In this document: in pieces, positions 7,028 to 15,138 of the stretch
Layout: every line of letters begins with the position of its first letter
Position numbering within the stretch: position 1 is the first letter of the stretch
NCBI GenBank assembly: GCA_019415435.1
Contig: DXZE01000023.1
Location: forward strand, 1-31,015
From: Erysipelotrichaceae bacterium
Lineage (GTDB): Bacteria > Bacillota_I > Bacilli_A > Erysipelotrichales > Erysipelotrichaceae
Reading direction: 5' to 3'
DNA: 31,015 nt
The notes under the pieces: generated by a model
What the model saw: only the letters and a program-made list of their open reading frames with translations
Told to the model about the DNA's origin: nothing
The model's database searches: none
Position numbers and translations under genes: made by a program

Positions 7028-8119
7028 ATGTCTAAAGTATTTTTTACATCAGAATCCGTCACAAGCGGACATCCTGACAAAGTCTGCGATCTGATCGCAG
7101 ATTCCATCCTCGATGAAGCAATTCGTCAGGATCCTGAATCACACATGGCTGTTGAAGCTACTATCAAGGATGATCTGATTCTTGTCTATGGTGAAGCTGG
7201 CACAAAGGCTAACATTGACTATGAAAAGATAGCTCTCGATGTTATGAAGCAGATTGGCTATGATGAAGAGTATCATGTTGAAGTCAAGGTTAACAAGCAG
7301 TCCTCTGAAATCAATGGTGCTGTAGCACATGATGATATCAGTGCCGGTGACCAGGGTATCATGTTCGGTTATGCGGATGATGAAACAGAAGATCTGATGC
7401 CGTATGCCATTGATACAGCTCACAAGCTTGCCAAGAAGCTGGAAGAAGTCAGAAGAGAAACACCATTCTTAAGACCTGATGGAAAGACACAGGTTACTGC
7501 TGAATATGTAGATGGCAAGTTAAAGAGAGTTGACACAATTGTTGTTTCTACCCAGCATACAGCTGATGTTACACAGGATCAGATCAAGGATGTTGTCATG
7601 AACAAGGTTATCAAGCCTGTCATCGATCCATCTCTTGTTGATGAGAATACAAAGTATCTGATCAATCCATCCGGATCCTTCGTACTTGGCGGATCATGGG
7701 GTGACTCGGGTACCACAGGCCGTAAGATCGTTGTAGACTCCTATGGTGGATACGCTCCTATCGGCGGCGGATGCTTCTCATCCAAGGACCCGACAAAGGT
7801 TGACCGTTCCGCAGCATATTATGCTCGTTATGTATGCAGAAATATTGTCGCAAATGGTCTGGCTCATAAGTGCCAGCTGCAGTTATCTTATGCAATTGGT
7901 GTCAAGCAGCCTACTTCTGTCTATGTTCAGTCCTTTGGTACATCCAGGTATTCTGATGATGAACTCGAACAGATTGTTCTGAAAAACTTTGACTTCTCTG
8001 TTGGCAACATCATCAAGGAACTGGATCTGAGAAGACCGATCTATACAAAGACAACCAACTATGGCCACTTTGGAAAGAAAGATCTGCCTTGGGAACAGTT
8101 CAAGAAGATTAATCTGTAA
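7028..8119 (+). CDS. metK: S-adenosylmethionine synthetase
   Basis: This enzyme makes S-adenosylmethionine from methionine and ATP. At 363 residues it is somewhat short; most bacterial MetK proteins are about 380-400. The N-terminal SVTSGHPDKVCD, AGDQGIMFGYA and the phosphate-binding GGGCFSSKDPTKVDRSAAY are intact. The segment usually written GGPQGDAGLTGRK reads GGSWGDSGTTGRK at residues 221-233, keeping Asp226, Arg232 and Lys233 but changing the neighbours, so it belongs to a divergent MetK branch. The C-terminal domain ends early after LPWEQFKKINL. The start has AAAGGAAAGGG upstream with a long spacer. It is a single-gene unit with its own promoter, leader and terminators. Confidence 0.96.
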   Translation: MSKVFFTSESVTSGHPDKVCDLIADSILDEAIRQDPESHMAVEATIKDDLILVYGEAGTKANIDYEKIALDVMKQIGYDEEYHVEVKVNKQSSEINGAVAHDDISAGDQGIMFGYADDETEDLMPYAIDTAHKLAKKLEEVRRETPFLRPDGKTQVTAEYVDGKLKRVDTIVVSTQHTADVTQDQIKDVVMNKVIKPVIDPSLVDENTKYLINPSGSFVLGGSWGDSGTTGRKIVVDSYGGYAPIGGGCFSSKDPTKVDRSAAYYARYVCRNIVANGLAHKCQLQLSYAIGVKQPTSVYVQSFGTSRYSDDELEQIVLKNFDFSVGNIIKELDLRRPIYTKTTNYGHFGKKDLPWEQFKKINL

Positions 8120-8123
8120 TTCT

Positions 8124-8150
8124 AAAGCCTGTTTAAATGCAGGCTTTTCT
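8124..8150 (+). terminator. metK intrinsic terminator
   Basis: AAAGCCTG (8124-8131), 8-nt loop, CAGGCTTT (8140-8147) followed by TTCT, five bases after the metK stop. Confidence 0.75.
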
Positions 8151-8155
8151 AATGC

Positions 8156-8190
8156 AAAGGGAAGATTCAATTCAGAATCTCCCCTTTTTT
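8156..8190. terminator. Second terminator between converging metK and hppA
   Basis: AAAGGG-A-AGATTC pairs with GAATCT-C-CCCTTT around a six-base loop, with one mismatch, followed by T residues on the plus strand and preceded by A residues that serve the minus strand. It lies just beyond the hppA stop and can end both transcripts. Confidence 0.75.
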
Positions 8191-8192
8191 CT

Positions 8193-10316
8193 TTATTTGA
8201 ATATTGTGTAGTGTGAGAAGACAACAGCTAATGTGTTGGCAACCGTAGACATTGTCTTGATAAAGATATCAAGTGCTACACCGACTACATCCTTTCTTGT
8301 ATCACCTACTGTATCACCAGTGACCGCAGCCTTATGTGCTTCTGATCCTTTGCCATGACCTTTTAATCTGCCTTCTTCAATGTACTTTTTAGCATTATCG
8401 AAAGCACCGCCAGAGTTACCCATGAAGATGGCTCTAGGGATAGCCACAATTGTAGCACCGACTAATAAACCGCCGACAAAGTTCACACCAAATAAGAAAC
8501 CGCCGACAATCGGAATCACTATGGCAAGAACAGATGGGAACAGCATTTTCTTTAATGCCTGATTCGCAGCCATCTCAATCATCTTGTTATATTCCGGTTT
8601 TACTTTGCCTTCCAGCACACCTGGAACAGACATCTGACGATCGCCTTCATCTGCCATCAGTCTTGCGGATTCAATTGTATTATCCGTTAATAATGCACAG
8701 AAGTATTCCACTAATGCACCACCGATAATACCACCTGCGATAACCACGAAATCTGCTACATTCAATACAGCTTCACCACTTGAAGCATTGTAATTGGATA
8801 CATAAGCCACAATCAGTGATACTGTCGCAAAAGCAGCTGAACCAATCGCAAAGCCTTTACCAATAGCAGCAGTTGTATTTCCGACTGCATCAAGCTTATC
8901 TGTGATAGCCCTGACCTTTTCATCAAGATGACAGCTTTCCGCAAAGCCGCCCGCATTATCTGCGATTGGTCCAAAGGCATCAATGGATACCGTAGCTCCT
9001 ACAAAGGAAAGCATGCCTAATGCAGAGATCGCAATACCGTAGTTTCCGCATATTTTACCAGATAAGAATAAGGCAATCCCAATAACAACAATTGGCAATA
9101 GACATGATCTTGAACCAATCGCATCACCTTTCGTGATGACAAATGCGTCACCCTCTGTAGCGATTTCCGCAAGTGTACGGGTAGGCTTATACTCTGTCGA
9201 TGTGTAATATTCCGTAATAGAACCTATCGCAATACCTGAAACAATTCCAAGAAGTGCAGATATCCATGGTGAAATCCAGCCTAATGAGAATGTTTCATAC
9301 AATGGAACATCCTTGAATATCAGCCAGCAGGCACCTAACCCAAGAACCATTGTGATACCAGCTGAGAACCATGTTGCAAGATCCAGTTCACGGGATGGAT
9401 TATCGCTCATCTTACGTATCTGACAGATTGCAAGTCCGATCAGACATCCAAGCAATCCTACACCTGCCAAAGCAATCGGGAAGGAAGTTGTTGCATTTAA
9501 TGTAGCTTCACTTACCTGCTTGCCAGCCGGGCCGTCATAGATTGTTACAGCTAACATCAATGATGAAGCAATCGTTGCCGCATATGATTCCAGCAAATCA
9601 GAACAGTTGCCAGCTGTATCATTGACATTATCACCAATAAAGTCTGCGATTGTATTCGGTACACGGGAATCATCTTCCGGCAGATCATGTCTGATCTTAC
9701 CAAGAATATCTGAAGATATATCCGCAGCCTTTGTATAGTTTCCACCCGCAACTCTGTTAAACATCGCAACGATAGAACAGCCAAGAGAATACGTAGTTAC
9801 TCTCATGATCGAGGCATTGCATTCAAGATTCGCTAATAATCCATGTCCTGAGGCATGTGGAGATACACCATTGAATATCAGTAAAACAATGATCATGCCT
9901 AATGTTCCAAATGCCTGTACGGCCAGTCCTGATACCGATCCACCGCATAAGGCAACTTTAACAGTTTCACCAATGCTTAAGGATTCCTTTGCCTTATTGG
10001 CTGTTCGTACATTGGCATAGGTAGCACTCTTCATACCCAGTACACAGACAATGGAACTCATAGAAGCACCAATTAAGAAGGTGAGACCTGAAGTAGCTTC
10101 AATAAACAGTGTGAACACAGCAGCCAGAATTACCACGACAACAAAGATTACACGGAATTCTGTTTTTAAAAAAGTGTTCGCGCCTGAGCGGATGATGGCA
10201 GCCATTTCCACCATGTCCTCGTCTCCTTCTGGCAATGATTTGATTTTTCGGTACTGTGCCAGAATGTAGAGGATGGTGAGAATCGTGACTACAAGTGCAA
10301 AAAACAGATAAGTCAT
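8193..10316 (-). CDS. hppA: Membrane-bound ion-pumping pyrophosphatase
   Basis: This 707-residue protein with about 16 membrane segments couples pyrophosphate hydrolysis to H+ or Na+ export. The start at 10316 (MTYLFFALVV) is chosen because AGAGG lies just upstream; the frame stays open 54 codons further without family similarity. Present are TKAAD, PEDD (213-216), GDNVNDTAGN, GPIADNAGG, LDAVGNTTAAIGKG and GSEAHKAAVTGDTVGDT. Ala483 in GNTTAA marks the K+-dependent class. Unusual are the signature normally ending GKVE, which reads DISSDILGKIR so that the Glu is Arg209, and GDTRKDVVGVALDIF in place of the usual GDPFKDTxGPSLNIL. This looks like a divergent branch. The transported ion cannot be settled, though the Asp in ALDIF is shared with some Na+-type enzymes. 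Confidence 0.93.
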   Translation of the reverse strand: MTYLFFALVVTILTILYILAQYRKIKSLPEGDEDMVEMAAIIRSGANTFLKTEFRVIFVVVVILAAVFTLFIEATSGLTFLIGASMSSIVCVLGMKSATYANVRTANKAKESLSIGETVKVALCGGSVSGLAVQAFGTLGMIIVLLIFNGVSPHASGHGLLANLECNASIMRVTTYSLGCSIVAMFNRVAGGNYTKAADISSDILGKIRHDLPEDDSRVPNTIADFIGDNVNDTAGNCSDLLESYAATIASSLMLAVTIYDGPAGKQVSEATLNATTSFPIALAGVGLLGCLIGLAICQIRKMSDNPSRELDLATWFSAGITMVLGLGACWLIFKDVPLYETFSLGWISPWISALLGIVSGIAIGSITEYYTSTEYKPTRTLAEIATEGDAFVITKGDAIGSRSCLLPIVVIGIALFLSGKICGNYGIAISALGMLSFVGATVSIDAFGPIADNAGGFAESCHLDEKVRAITDKLDAVGNTTAAIGKGFAIGSAAFATVSLIVAYVSNYNASSGEAVLNVADFVVIAGGIIGGALVEYFCALLTDNTIESARLMADEGDRQMSVPGVLEGKVKPEYNKMIEMAANQALKKMLFPSVLAIVIPIVGGFLFGVNFVGGLLVGATIVAIPRAIFMGNSGGAFDNAKKYIEEGRLKGHGKGSEAHKAAVTGDTVGDTRKDVVGVALDIFIKTMSTVANTLAVVFSHYTIFK

Positions 10317-10404
10317 CTTTTTTCCTCTTTTCCAAATGATTTTAAAAAAAGTAAAACTATTACTTTTATTGTCATATTTTATGCACTTTTTTTCAAGCCA
10401 TATA
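10317..10404 (-). promoter_or_regulatory. hppA upstream region
   Basis: This AT-rich spacer precedes hppA. On the minus strand a TTGAAA box (forward 10391-10396) is followed 17 bases later by GACAAT, a moderate promoter candidate. Further down, AAAAGTAA (10347-10354) and TTACTTTT (10360-10367) form an eight-base AT hairpin followed by Ts on the minus strand. It could be a weak attenuator or only AT-rich sequence. The Shine-Dalgarno AGAGGAAAA lies next to the ATG. Confidence 0.35.
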
Positions 10405-10436
10405 TAAAAAAGATTACAGATTTTACTCTGTAATCT
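10405..10436 (-). terminator. ileS intrinsic terminator
   Basis: On the minus strand AGATTACAG, loop, CTGTAATCT followed by TTTTTT. The forward arms are 10411-10419 and 10428-10436. It ends the sepF-ileS run just after the ileS stop. Confidence 0.88.
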
Positions 10437-10444
10437 TAGTAAAT

Positions 10445-13165
10445 TTATGCATTTTCTTTTGCCATGACAGAATGACATCTTGGGCAGTGTCCGTTTTCAT
10501 CCGGATTCAGAGTATAGTTCCAGCATCTCGGGCACTTGGTTCCTTGTGCTCTTACCACCTTGACATGACGCTCACCTGTCTCAACAACAGCCTTGGAAAC
10601 AATCAGCCATTGGGCAGTTTCTCCTTTAAGACCCTTTTCAAGCAGTTCCTTCTCTTCTTCAGAAACAGTAACATCTACTTCAGCTTCCTGGGCTGTACCG
10701 ATAGTCTTTGCATTTCTGCTCTCTTCCAAAGCTTTGAGAACATCTGTTCTGACATCCATCAGCTTTGTGAACATGTCTCTGATTTCAGCTTCATTGTCAT
10801 AAGTCTCTACTTCAGGGAAATGACAGTAATGTACGGATTCTTCAGAATCATCATTGAAGTGCTGCCATACTTCTTCCATTGTATAAACAAGGAATGGAGC
10901 CCATAACTTTGCTAAGCTGTCTACACATTGCCAGTATACAGACTGTACCTGTCTTCTTCTGTGATCATCCCTGGCATTGCAATACAGGATATCCTTTGTG
11001 AAATCACAGTAATAGGATGAAAGTGTATTCGTCATGAAGTTGATTAATGCCTTATCTGCGGCAACATAATCATAATCCAGTACATCCTTGCGTACTGCCT
11101 TTACAGTATCATTCAGAAGAATCAGAACATACTGATCAGCTGGCTCCAGATCCTTGTAGGCAACCATATCCTTCTTTGGATCAAAGTCTTCCGGATTAAC
11201 GTTTCCAAGTAAGAAACGGAATGTATTTCTGATCTTACGATACTGATCAGATACCTGCTTGATGTTGGATGGACCAAGCTTCAGATCTTCCTTGAAGTCA
11301 GAAGTCATTGCCCATAATCTGAACACATCAGCACCATTCTTGTTGATGATATCCATTGGGTTAACAACGTTGCCCTGAGACTTGGACATCTTCTCACCCT
11401 TGGAATCTACAACGTAGCCATGAGACAGAACTTCCTTATATGGAGCTGTTCCATTTACAGCAGTAGAAACAATCAGAGAAGAGTTAAACCAGCCTCTGTA
11501 CTGGTCAGAACCCTCAAAATACATATCACATGGATACTTATAGCCTCTGGCAATTAATTCATTCCAGGAAGAGCCTGAATCAAACCAGACATCCATGATA
11601 TCCTTTTCTTTTGTATATTTTCCATTTGGAGACTTGGCATTTGTATAACCTTCCGGCAGAAGATCCCTGGCATCTCTTTCAAACCATACGTTGGAACCAT
11701 ACTGTTCAAACAGATCCGCAATATGATCAAAGACTTCCTTCTCCATGATTGGAGAACCATCTTCACAATAGATGATCGGAATCGGAACACCCCATAAACG
11801 CTGTCTGGAAATACACCAGTCACCACGATCCGCAATCATATTATGCATTCTCTTCTGACCAAAGAAGTTATGCCATACAATTTCATGATCAATTTCTTCC
11901 AGTGCCTGATCTCTGACTTTATCAATAGAGCAGAACCATTGCTTAACAGCTCTGAAGATAACCTTCTTCTTCAATCTGTCATCATGCGGATAAGCATGGA
12001 CGATATTCTCTATAGCTAATAAAGTGCCCTTTTCATTCAGATCATGAATGACCTGCCTGGAACAGTCTTCAAAGAACATTCCCTCATACTGTCCTGCTTC
12101 TTCATTCATATAGCCCCTGGAATCTACTGTACAGATAGGCGCGATGCCATACTTCTGGCAGACAATATAGTCGTCAAGACCATGACCACCGGCTGTATGA
12201 ACAACACCAGTACCATCTTCATCTGTGACATGTGTACCGCATAAGCATGGGCATTCCTTGTCTAATACAGCATGATGATAGGTGATGCCTTCTAATTCAG
12301 ATCCTTTGAAGGTTCTTAAGATACCTTCATTTTCAAGATGGAACTTATCCAGCAGCTTATCTACAAACTTGGCTAAGAAAATCAGCTTTCCGGCAGAAGT
12401 CTTGACTTCAGCATACTCCAGATCCGGATGAACACTGACAGCTTCGTTAGATGGAATTGTCCAAGGTGTTGTTGTCCAGATAACAAAGTAATCATCTGAA
12501 TCCAGGATACCCTTGCCATCAGCGATCTGGAACTTTACATAGATTGTCGCATCTTTGACATCCTTATAAATGATTTCAGAATCTGCGACAGCTGTCTCAT
12601 TATATGGAGACCAGTAAACAGGCTTTAATCCCTGGAAGATCATTCCTTTTAATGCCATAGTTGCAAAGCTTCTGACCTGTCTGGCCTCAAATTCCTTCTT
12701 TAAAGTAATGTAAGGATGTTCATAGTCAGCTACCTCACCTAACCTCTTTTCCGTAGCCATCTGCTGAGCTACCTGCTGGTGGGCATATTCTTCACACTTC
12801 TTGCGGAATTCAGCCGCAGTCATTGCCTTGCGGTCTACCCCAAGCTTCTGAATGGCGTTCTCAATTGGCAAACCATGTGTATCCCATCCTGGGAAGAACG
12901 GTGTATAGTAACCAGACATTGCATGTGTACGTACGATGAAATCCTTGATGCAGCGGTTCATTGCGGTACCGGCATGAAGATTACCATTCGCATATGGAGG
13001 ACCATCATGCAGAATAAATGCATTTTCTCCCTCATGATGTTTCAGGATGCTGTGATAATAATCCTCTTCCTGCCACTTCTTTAAAATACCAGGTTCTTTC
13101 TTTGCCAGATTGCCTCTCATTTCAAAGTCAGTCTGAGGCATGTGCAGTGTGTCTTTGTAGTCCAT
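10445..13165 (-). CDS. ileS: Isoleucyl-tRNA synthetase
   Basis: A 906-residue class I synthetase that charges tRNA-Ile. The HIGH-type motif is PPYANGNLHAG (about residues 56-66), the KMSKS loop is GEKMSKSQGN near residue 595, and the editing-domain segments (WTTTPWTIPSN, GTGVVHTAGGHG) are present. A C-terminal zinc finger has Cys878, 881, 894 and 897, as in the bacterial type 1 enzyme. The start is preceded by AAGGAG. It is the last gene of the sepF-ylmH-divIVA-ileS cluster and has an isoleucine T-box in front, so its expression follows tRNA-Ile charging. Full length, nothing missing. Confidence 0.98.
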   Translation of the reverse strand: MDYKDTLHMPQTDFEMRGNLAKKEPGILKKWQEEDYYHSILKHHEGENAFILHDGPPYANGNLHAGTAMNRCIKDFIVRTHAMSGYYTPFFPGWDTHGLPIENAIQKLGVDRKAMTAAEFRKKCEEYAHQQVAQQMATEKRLGEVADYEHPYITLKKEFEARQVRSFATMALKGMIFQGLKPVYWSPYNETAVADSEIIYKDVKDATIYVKFQIADGKGILDSDDYFVIWTTTPWTIPSNEAVSVHPDLEYAEVKTSAGKLIFLAKFVDKLLDKFHLENEGILRTFKGSELEGITYHHAVLDKECPCLCGTHVTDEDGTGVVHTAGGHGLDDYIVCQKYGIAPICTVDSRGYMNEEAGQYEGMFFEDCSRQVIHDLNEKGTLLAIENIVHAYPHDDRLKKKVIFRAVKQWFCSIDKVRDQALEEIDHEIVWHNFFGQKRMHNMIADRGDWCISRQRLWGVPIPIIYCEDGSPIMEKEVFDHIADLFEQYGSNVWFERDARDLLPEGYTNAKSPNGKYTKEKDIMDVWFDSGSSWNELIARGYKYPCDMYFEGSDQYRGWFNSSLIVSTAVNGTAPYKEVLSHGYVVDSKGEKMSKSQGNVVNPMDIINKNGADVFRLWAMTSDFKEDLKLGPSNIKQVSDQYRKIRNTFRFLLGNVNPEDFDPKKDMVAYKDLEPADQYVLILLNDTVKAVRKDVLDYDYVAADKALINFMTNTLSSYYCDFTKDILYCNARDDHRRRQVQSVYWQCVDSLAKLWAPFLVYTMEEVWQHFNDDSEESVHYCHFPEVETYDNEAEIRDMFTKLMDVRTDVLKALEESRNAKTIGTAQEAEVDVTVSEEEKELLEKGLKGETAQWLIVSKAVVETGERHVKVVRAQGTKCPRCWNYTLNPDENGHCPRCHSVMAKENA

Positions 13166-13189
13166 AGTTTCTCCTTTTTCATTTCAGGA

Positions 13190-13394
13190 CGCTGCTATAT
13201 AAAAAGCGTCCCTTCTCTTCTAAGGACGCTGTCAACGCGGTACCACCTTAGTTTGCATGTTTCCATGCACCCTCTTGCGACCCTTAACGCGGGTTAACGC
13301 CTGCTCATGTGGTGATGTCCACTGCCTTTCTTCACTCCTGTTTTTCACCAATCAACAGGCTCTCTCTGCATCCGAAATCAGGGCGCGTCCACAA
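13190..13394 (-). promoter_or_regulatory. T-box leader of ileS, isoleucine specifier
   Basis: The T-box sequence AGGTGGTACCGCG reads on the minus strand at 13236-13248. Stem I features are visible upstream, including the AGAGAG segment and GGTGAAAAACAGGAGTGA. The specifier codon ATC (isoleucine) is at 13314-13316 in the context GGACATCACC. The leader begins right after the divIVA stop. It reads uncharged tRNA-Ile and switches between terminator and antiterminator. This matches the ileS gene it controls. Confidence 0.93.
13197..13230 (-). terminator. T-box regulated terminator of ileS
   Basis: Minus strand: AGCGTCC (forward 13224-13230), short loop, GGACGCT (forward 13205-13211) and TTTTT. 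A further copy of AGCGTCC (forward 13187-13193) follows and can pair with the same GGACGCT, giving a competing hairpin. Confidence 0.88.
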
Positions 13395-13877
13395 TCACCG
13401 CAGTTTCTTTTCTGCTTCTTCCAGCCACTTGAGATCAGGCATTTCCGGTATCCTGAAATCATCAAGCTGTTTCTGAAGTGATTCAAGCTGTTCTGTCATA
13501 TCTGATTTGACATTTCCAGCCTGACTGTAAAGCTTTGAAAGATCCACAAGTATCAGACGTGCTGTTGATACAGCTTCCCGGATAATGCTGTCCGCATTCT
13601 TCTGGGCTGTATTGATAATCTCATTGGCTTCCCTCAGGGACAGCCTTGCAATATTATCAGCCGCCGCCTTTCTTGCGTCTTCCGTATTGAGCATCTGCTG
13701 GTAACGACTCTGCATGTCTTTCAGCTGACGGTTCATCTCTACCAGTTCCTGCTGGTACAGATCAATCTTTCGCTGCAATTGATCTACCTGAGCCGCATAC
13801 CTGTCGATGGCATCATCGACCGCAAAGCGATCATAACCGTTCTTCATTACTCTGAATGTCGGTCTAGCTGCAGTCAT
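13395..13877 (-). CDS. divIVA: DivIVA-family cell-division/polar scaffold
   Basis: A 160-residue coiled-coil protein. The N-terminal motif FRVMKNGYDRFAVDDAIDRY is the DivIVA core (F..GYD...VD.F/I). Long heptad-rich helices follow (about residues 28-65 and 75-155), ending in LKWLEEAEKKL. DivIVA binds curved membrane at poles and septum and recruits division or growth proteins. The usual N-terminal segment with PLTPLDI before the Phe is replaced by MTAARPT, so the membrane-inserting tip is atypical. The start has GAGGTGG upstream. It lies between ylmH and the ileS T-box, its classic place. Confidence 0.88.
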   Translation of the reverse strand: MTAARPTFRVMKNGYDRFAVDDAIDRYAAQVDQLQRKIDLYQQELVEMNRQLKDMQSRYQQMLNTEDARKAAADNIARLSLREANEIINTAQKNADSIIREAVSTARLILVDLSKLYSQAGNVKSDMTEQLESLQKQLDDFRIPEMPDLKWLEEAEKKLR

Positions 13878-13889
13878 GACTTCACCACC

Positions 13890-14633
13890 TCATATGCTCT
13901 GCTCGATTTCAGCTACGAGACGGTCAGAACGTGTTTCTCTGAGTATTCCCAGAAAACGAAATCTCCCATATCCTCTTACTGAAATCACGGAGTTATTATC
14001 GCACAACTTATCAGGGTGTTCAAGCGGCAGATGGTTTACCTGAACCAGCCCTTCCTGAATCATTTTCTTGGCTTCACTGCGGCTGCAGTGAACAATGCCA
14101 GCAACCACGGCATCCATTCTTTCTGAGGCAATAACAACCTGCATGCGCCTGGTATGAAACTGCTGTGAGGGTCTTTCATCGGTCTCTTTAAAATGCACAT
14201 TCAGCTGGTTGATTCTTGTAAGATTATCAATCAGAAATGGAGCCATGCTTTTGGATGTATACAGATAAATCCAGTCACCATCAATCCAGAAATCTCCAAA
14301 CGAATGTCTGTCTATCTGTAAATGCATTAATGCGCCAAGTATGTCACGATGTCCGATCTTTCTGAATCGTTGATCAATATGTGCCTTCAGACATGTAATA
14401 TCAGAAAAGTCATCTTCCTCATCCGCAAGGAAAATGACTTTTTTCTTCTGTGCGCCAGGATATCCGCCATCATAACGAATTAAAGCGGAAGGAGGAAACT
14501 CCTTCTGCATAACCGCCTGTTCTTCTTCATTCAGAAAAGAAGAGCCGGATGACTGATAACAGTTTAAGGCATGATCTTCCAGATCACGTAAATGAGCAGC
14601 TAAAGATGCATAATCCGGCTGATCAGTCATCAT
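13890..14633 (-). CDS. ylmH: YlmH-type S4-domain RNA-binding protein
   Basis: A 247-residue protein in the YlmH family. The C-terminal S4 RNA-binding domain is visible from about residue 170 (ERMDAVVAGIVHCSRSEAKKMIQEGLVQVNH). The N-terminal part has the YlmH pattern with GGYPGAQKKK and DILGALMHL. Members bind ribosomal particles and have been linked to ribosome-associated quality control; the exact role here is inferred from the family. Its start overlaps the sepF end by 11 bases. The usual ylmG gene between sepF and ylmH is absent. Confidence 0.9.
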   Translation of the reverse strand: MMTDQPDYASLAAHLRDLEDHALNCYQSSGSSFLNEEEQAVMQKEFPPSALIRYDGGYPGAQKKKVIFLADEEDDFSDITCLKAHIDQRFRKIGHRDILGALMHLQIDRHSFGDFWIDGDWIYLYTSKSMAPFLIDNLTRINQLNVHFKETDERPSQQFHTRRMQVVIASERMDAVVAGIVHCSRSEAKKMIQEGLVQVNHLPLEHPDKLCDNNSVISVRGYGRFRFLGILRETRSDRLVAEIEQSI

Positions 14634-15033
14634 CGTTCTCTAATGAGATATCTCCGGAAACATTCACATTCTTTGGTGTGCAGAGAATAACATTATGACC
14701 AATCTTCTGAATAGTGCCATCTAATGCAAATACAACACCAGTCAGGAAATCAATGGTTCTCTGAGCATAGTCTCTCTGTAATCTGTGCAGATTGACAACA
14801 CAAGCTCTTCTCTGTTTTAAATGTTTGGCAATTTCCTCTGCCTCTTCAAAGCTTCTTGGCTCAAACAATACCATAGAAGCATTTGCCGGGACACCGGAAA
14901 CCTTCGTCTTCTTTCCTTCGTATGGACTTACAGGCTGAGTTTCAGACTCTTTGTACTGAAGCTCTTCCTCATCTTCATATTCATCATCTTCATCAACTGG
15001 TGCAATAAAGTTCTTTAATTTTTCGAATGCCAT
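14623..15033 (-). CDS. sepF: Cell-division protein SepF
   Basis: SepF polymerises into rings that bundle FtsZ and anchors it to the membrane. The start at 15033 (MAFEKLKNFIAP) is chosen because AGGAGGT lies seven bases upstream; the open frame begins nine codons earlier without a site. The 136-residue protein has the amphipathic N-terminal membrane helix, an acidic linker (residues about 15-30), and the conserved core with RSFEEAEEIAKHLKQRR, VVNLHRLQRDYAQRTIDFLTG and IQKIGHNVILCTP. It heads the sepF-ylmH-divIVA-ileS unit. Confidence 0.94.
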   Translation of the reverse strand: MAFEKLKNFIAPVDEDDEYEDEEELQYKESETQPVSPYEGKKTKVSGVPANASMVLFEPRSFEEAEEIAKHLKQRRACVVNLHRLQRDYAQRTIDFLTGVVFALDGTIQKIGHNVILCTPKNVNVSGDISLENDDD

Positions 15034-15059
15034 TACAAACACCTCCTGTAACAGGCTCA

Positions 15060-15108
15060 ATTATAGCACGCTGAAACTGCTGTTTTCATCTGTTTTGAGC
15101 AGTTTCAG
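15060..15108 (-). promoter_or_regulatory. sepF promoter with an 11-bp inverted repeat
   Basis: On the minus strand an extended -10 TGCTATAAT reads off 15060-15068, with TGAAAA at the -35 position (15083-15088). CTGAAACTGCT (15071-15081) and AGCAGTTTCAG (15098-15108) are perfect inverted copies 16 bases apart that span the -35. They could be an operator or the terminator hairpin of the ATPase operon, although no U-run follows. Confidence 0.55.
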
Positions 15109-15138
15109 ACTCTTTGTACAGAAAAGAGAAATACATAT

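Noticed and set aside
10317..10478. Longer HppA starting at 10478
   Set aside because: The added residues are basic, overlap the ileS terminator, and the Shine-Dalgarno supports the ATG at 10316.
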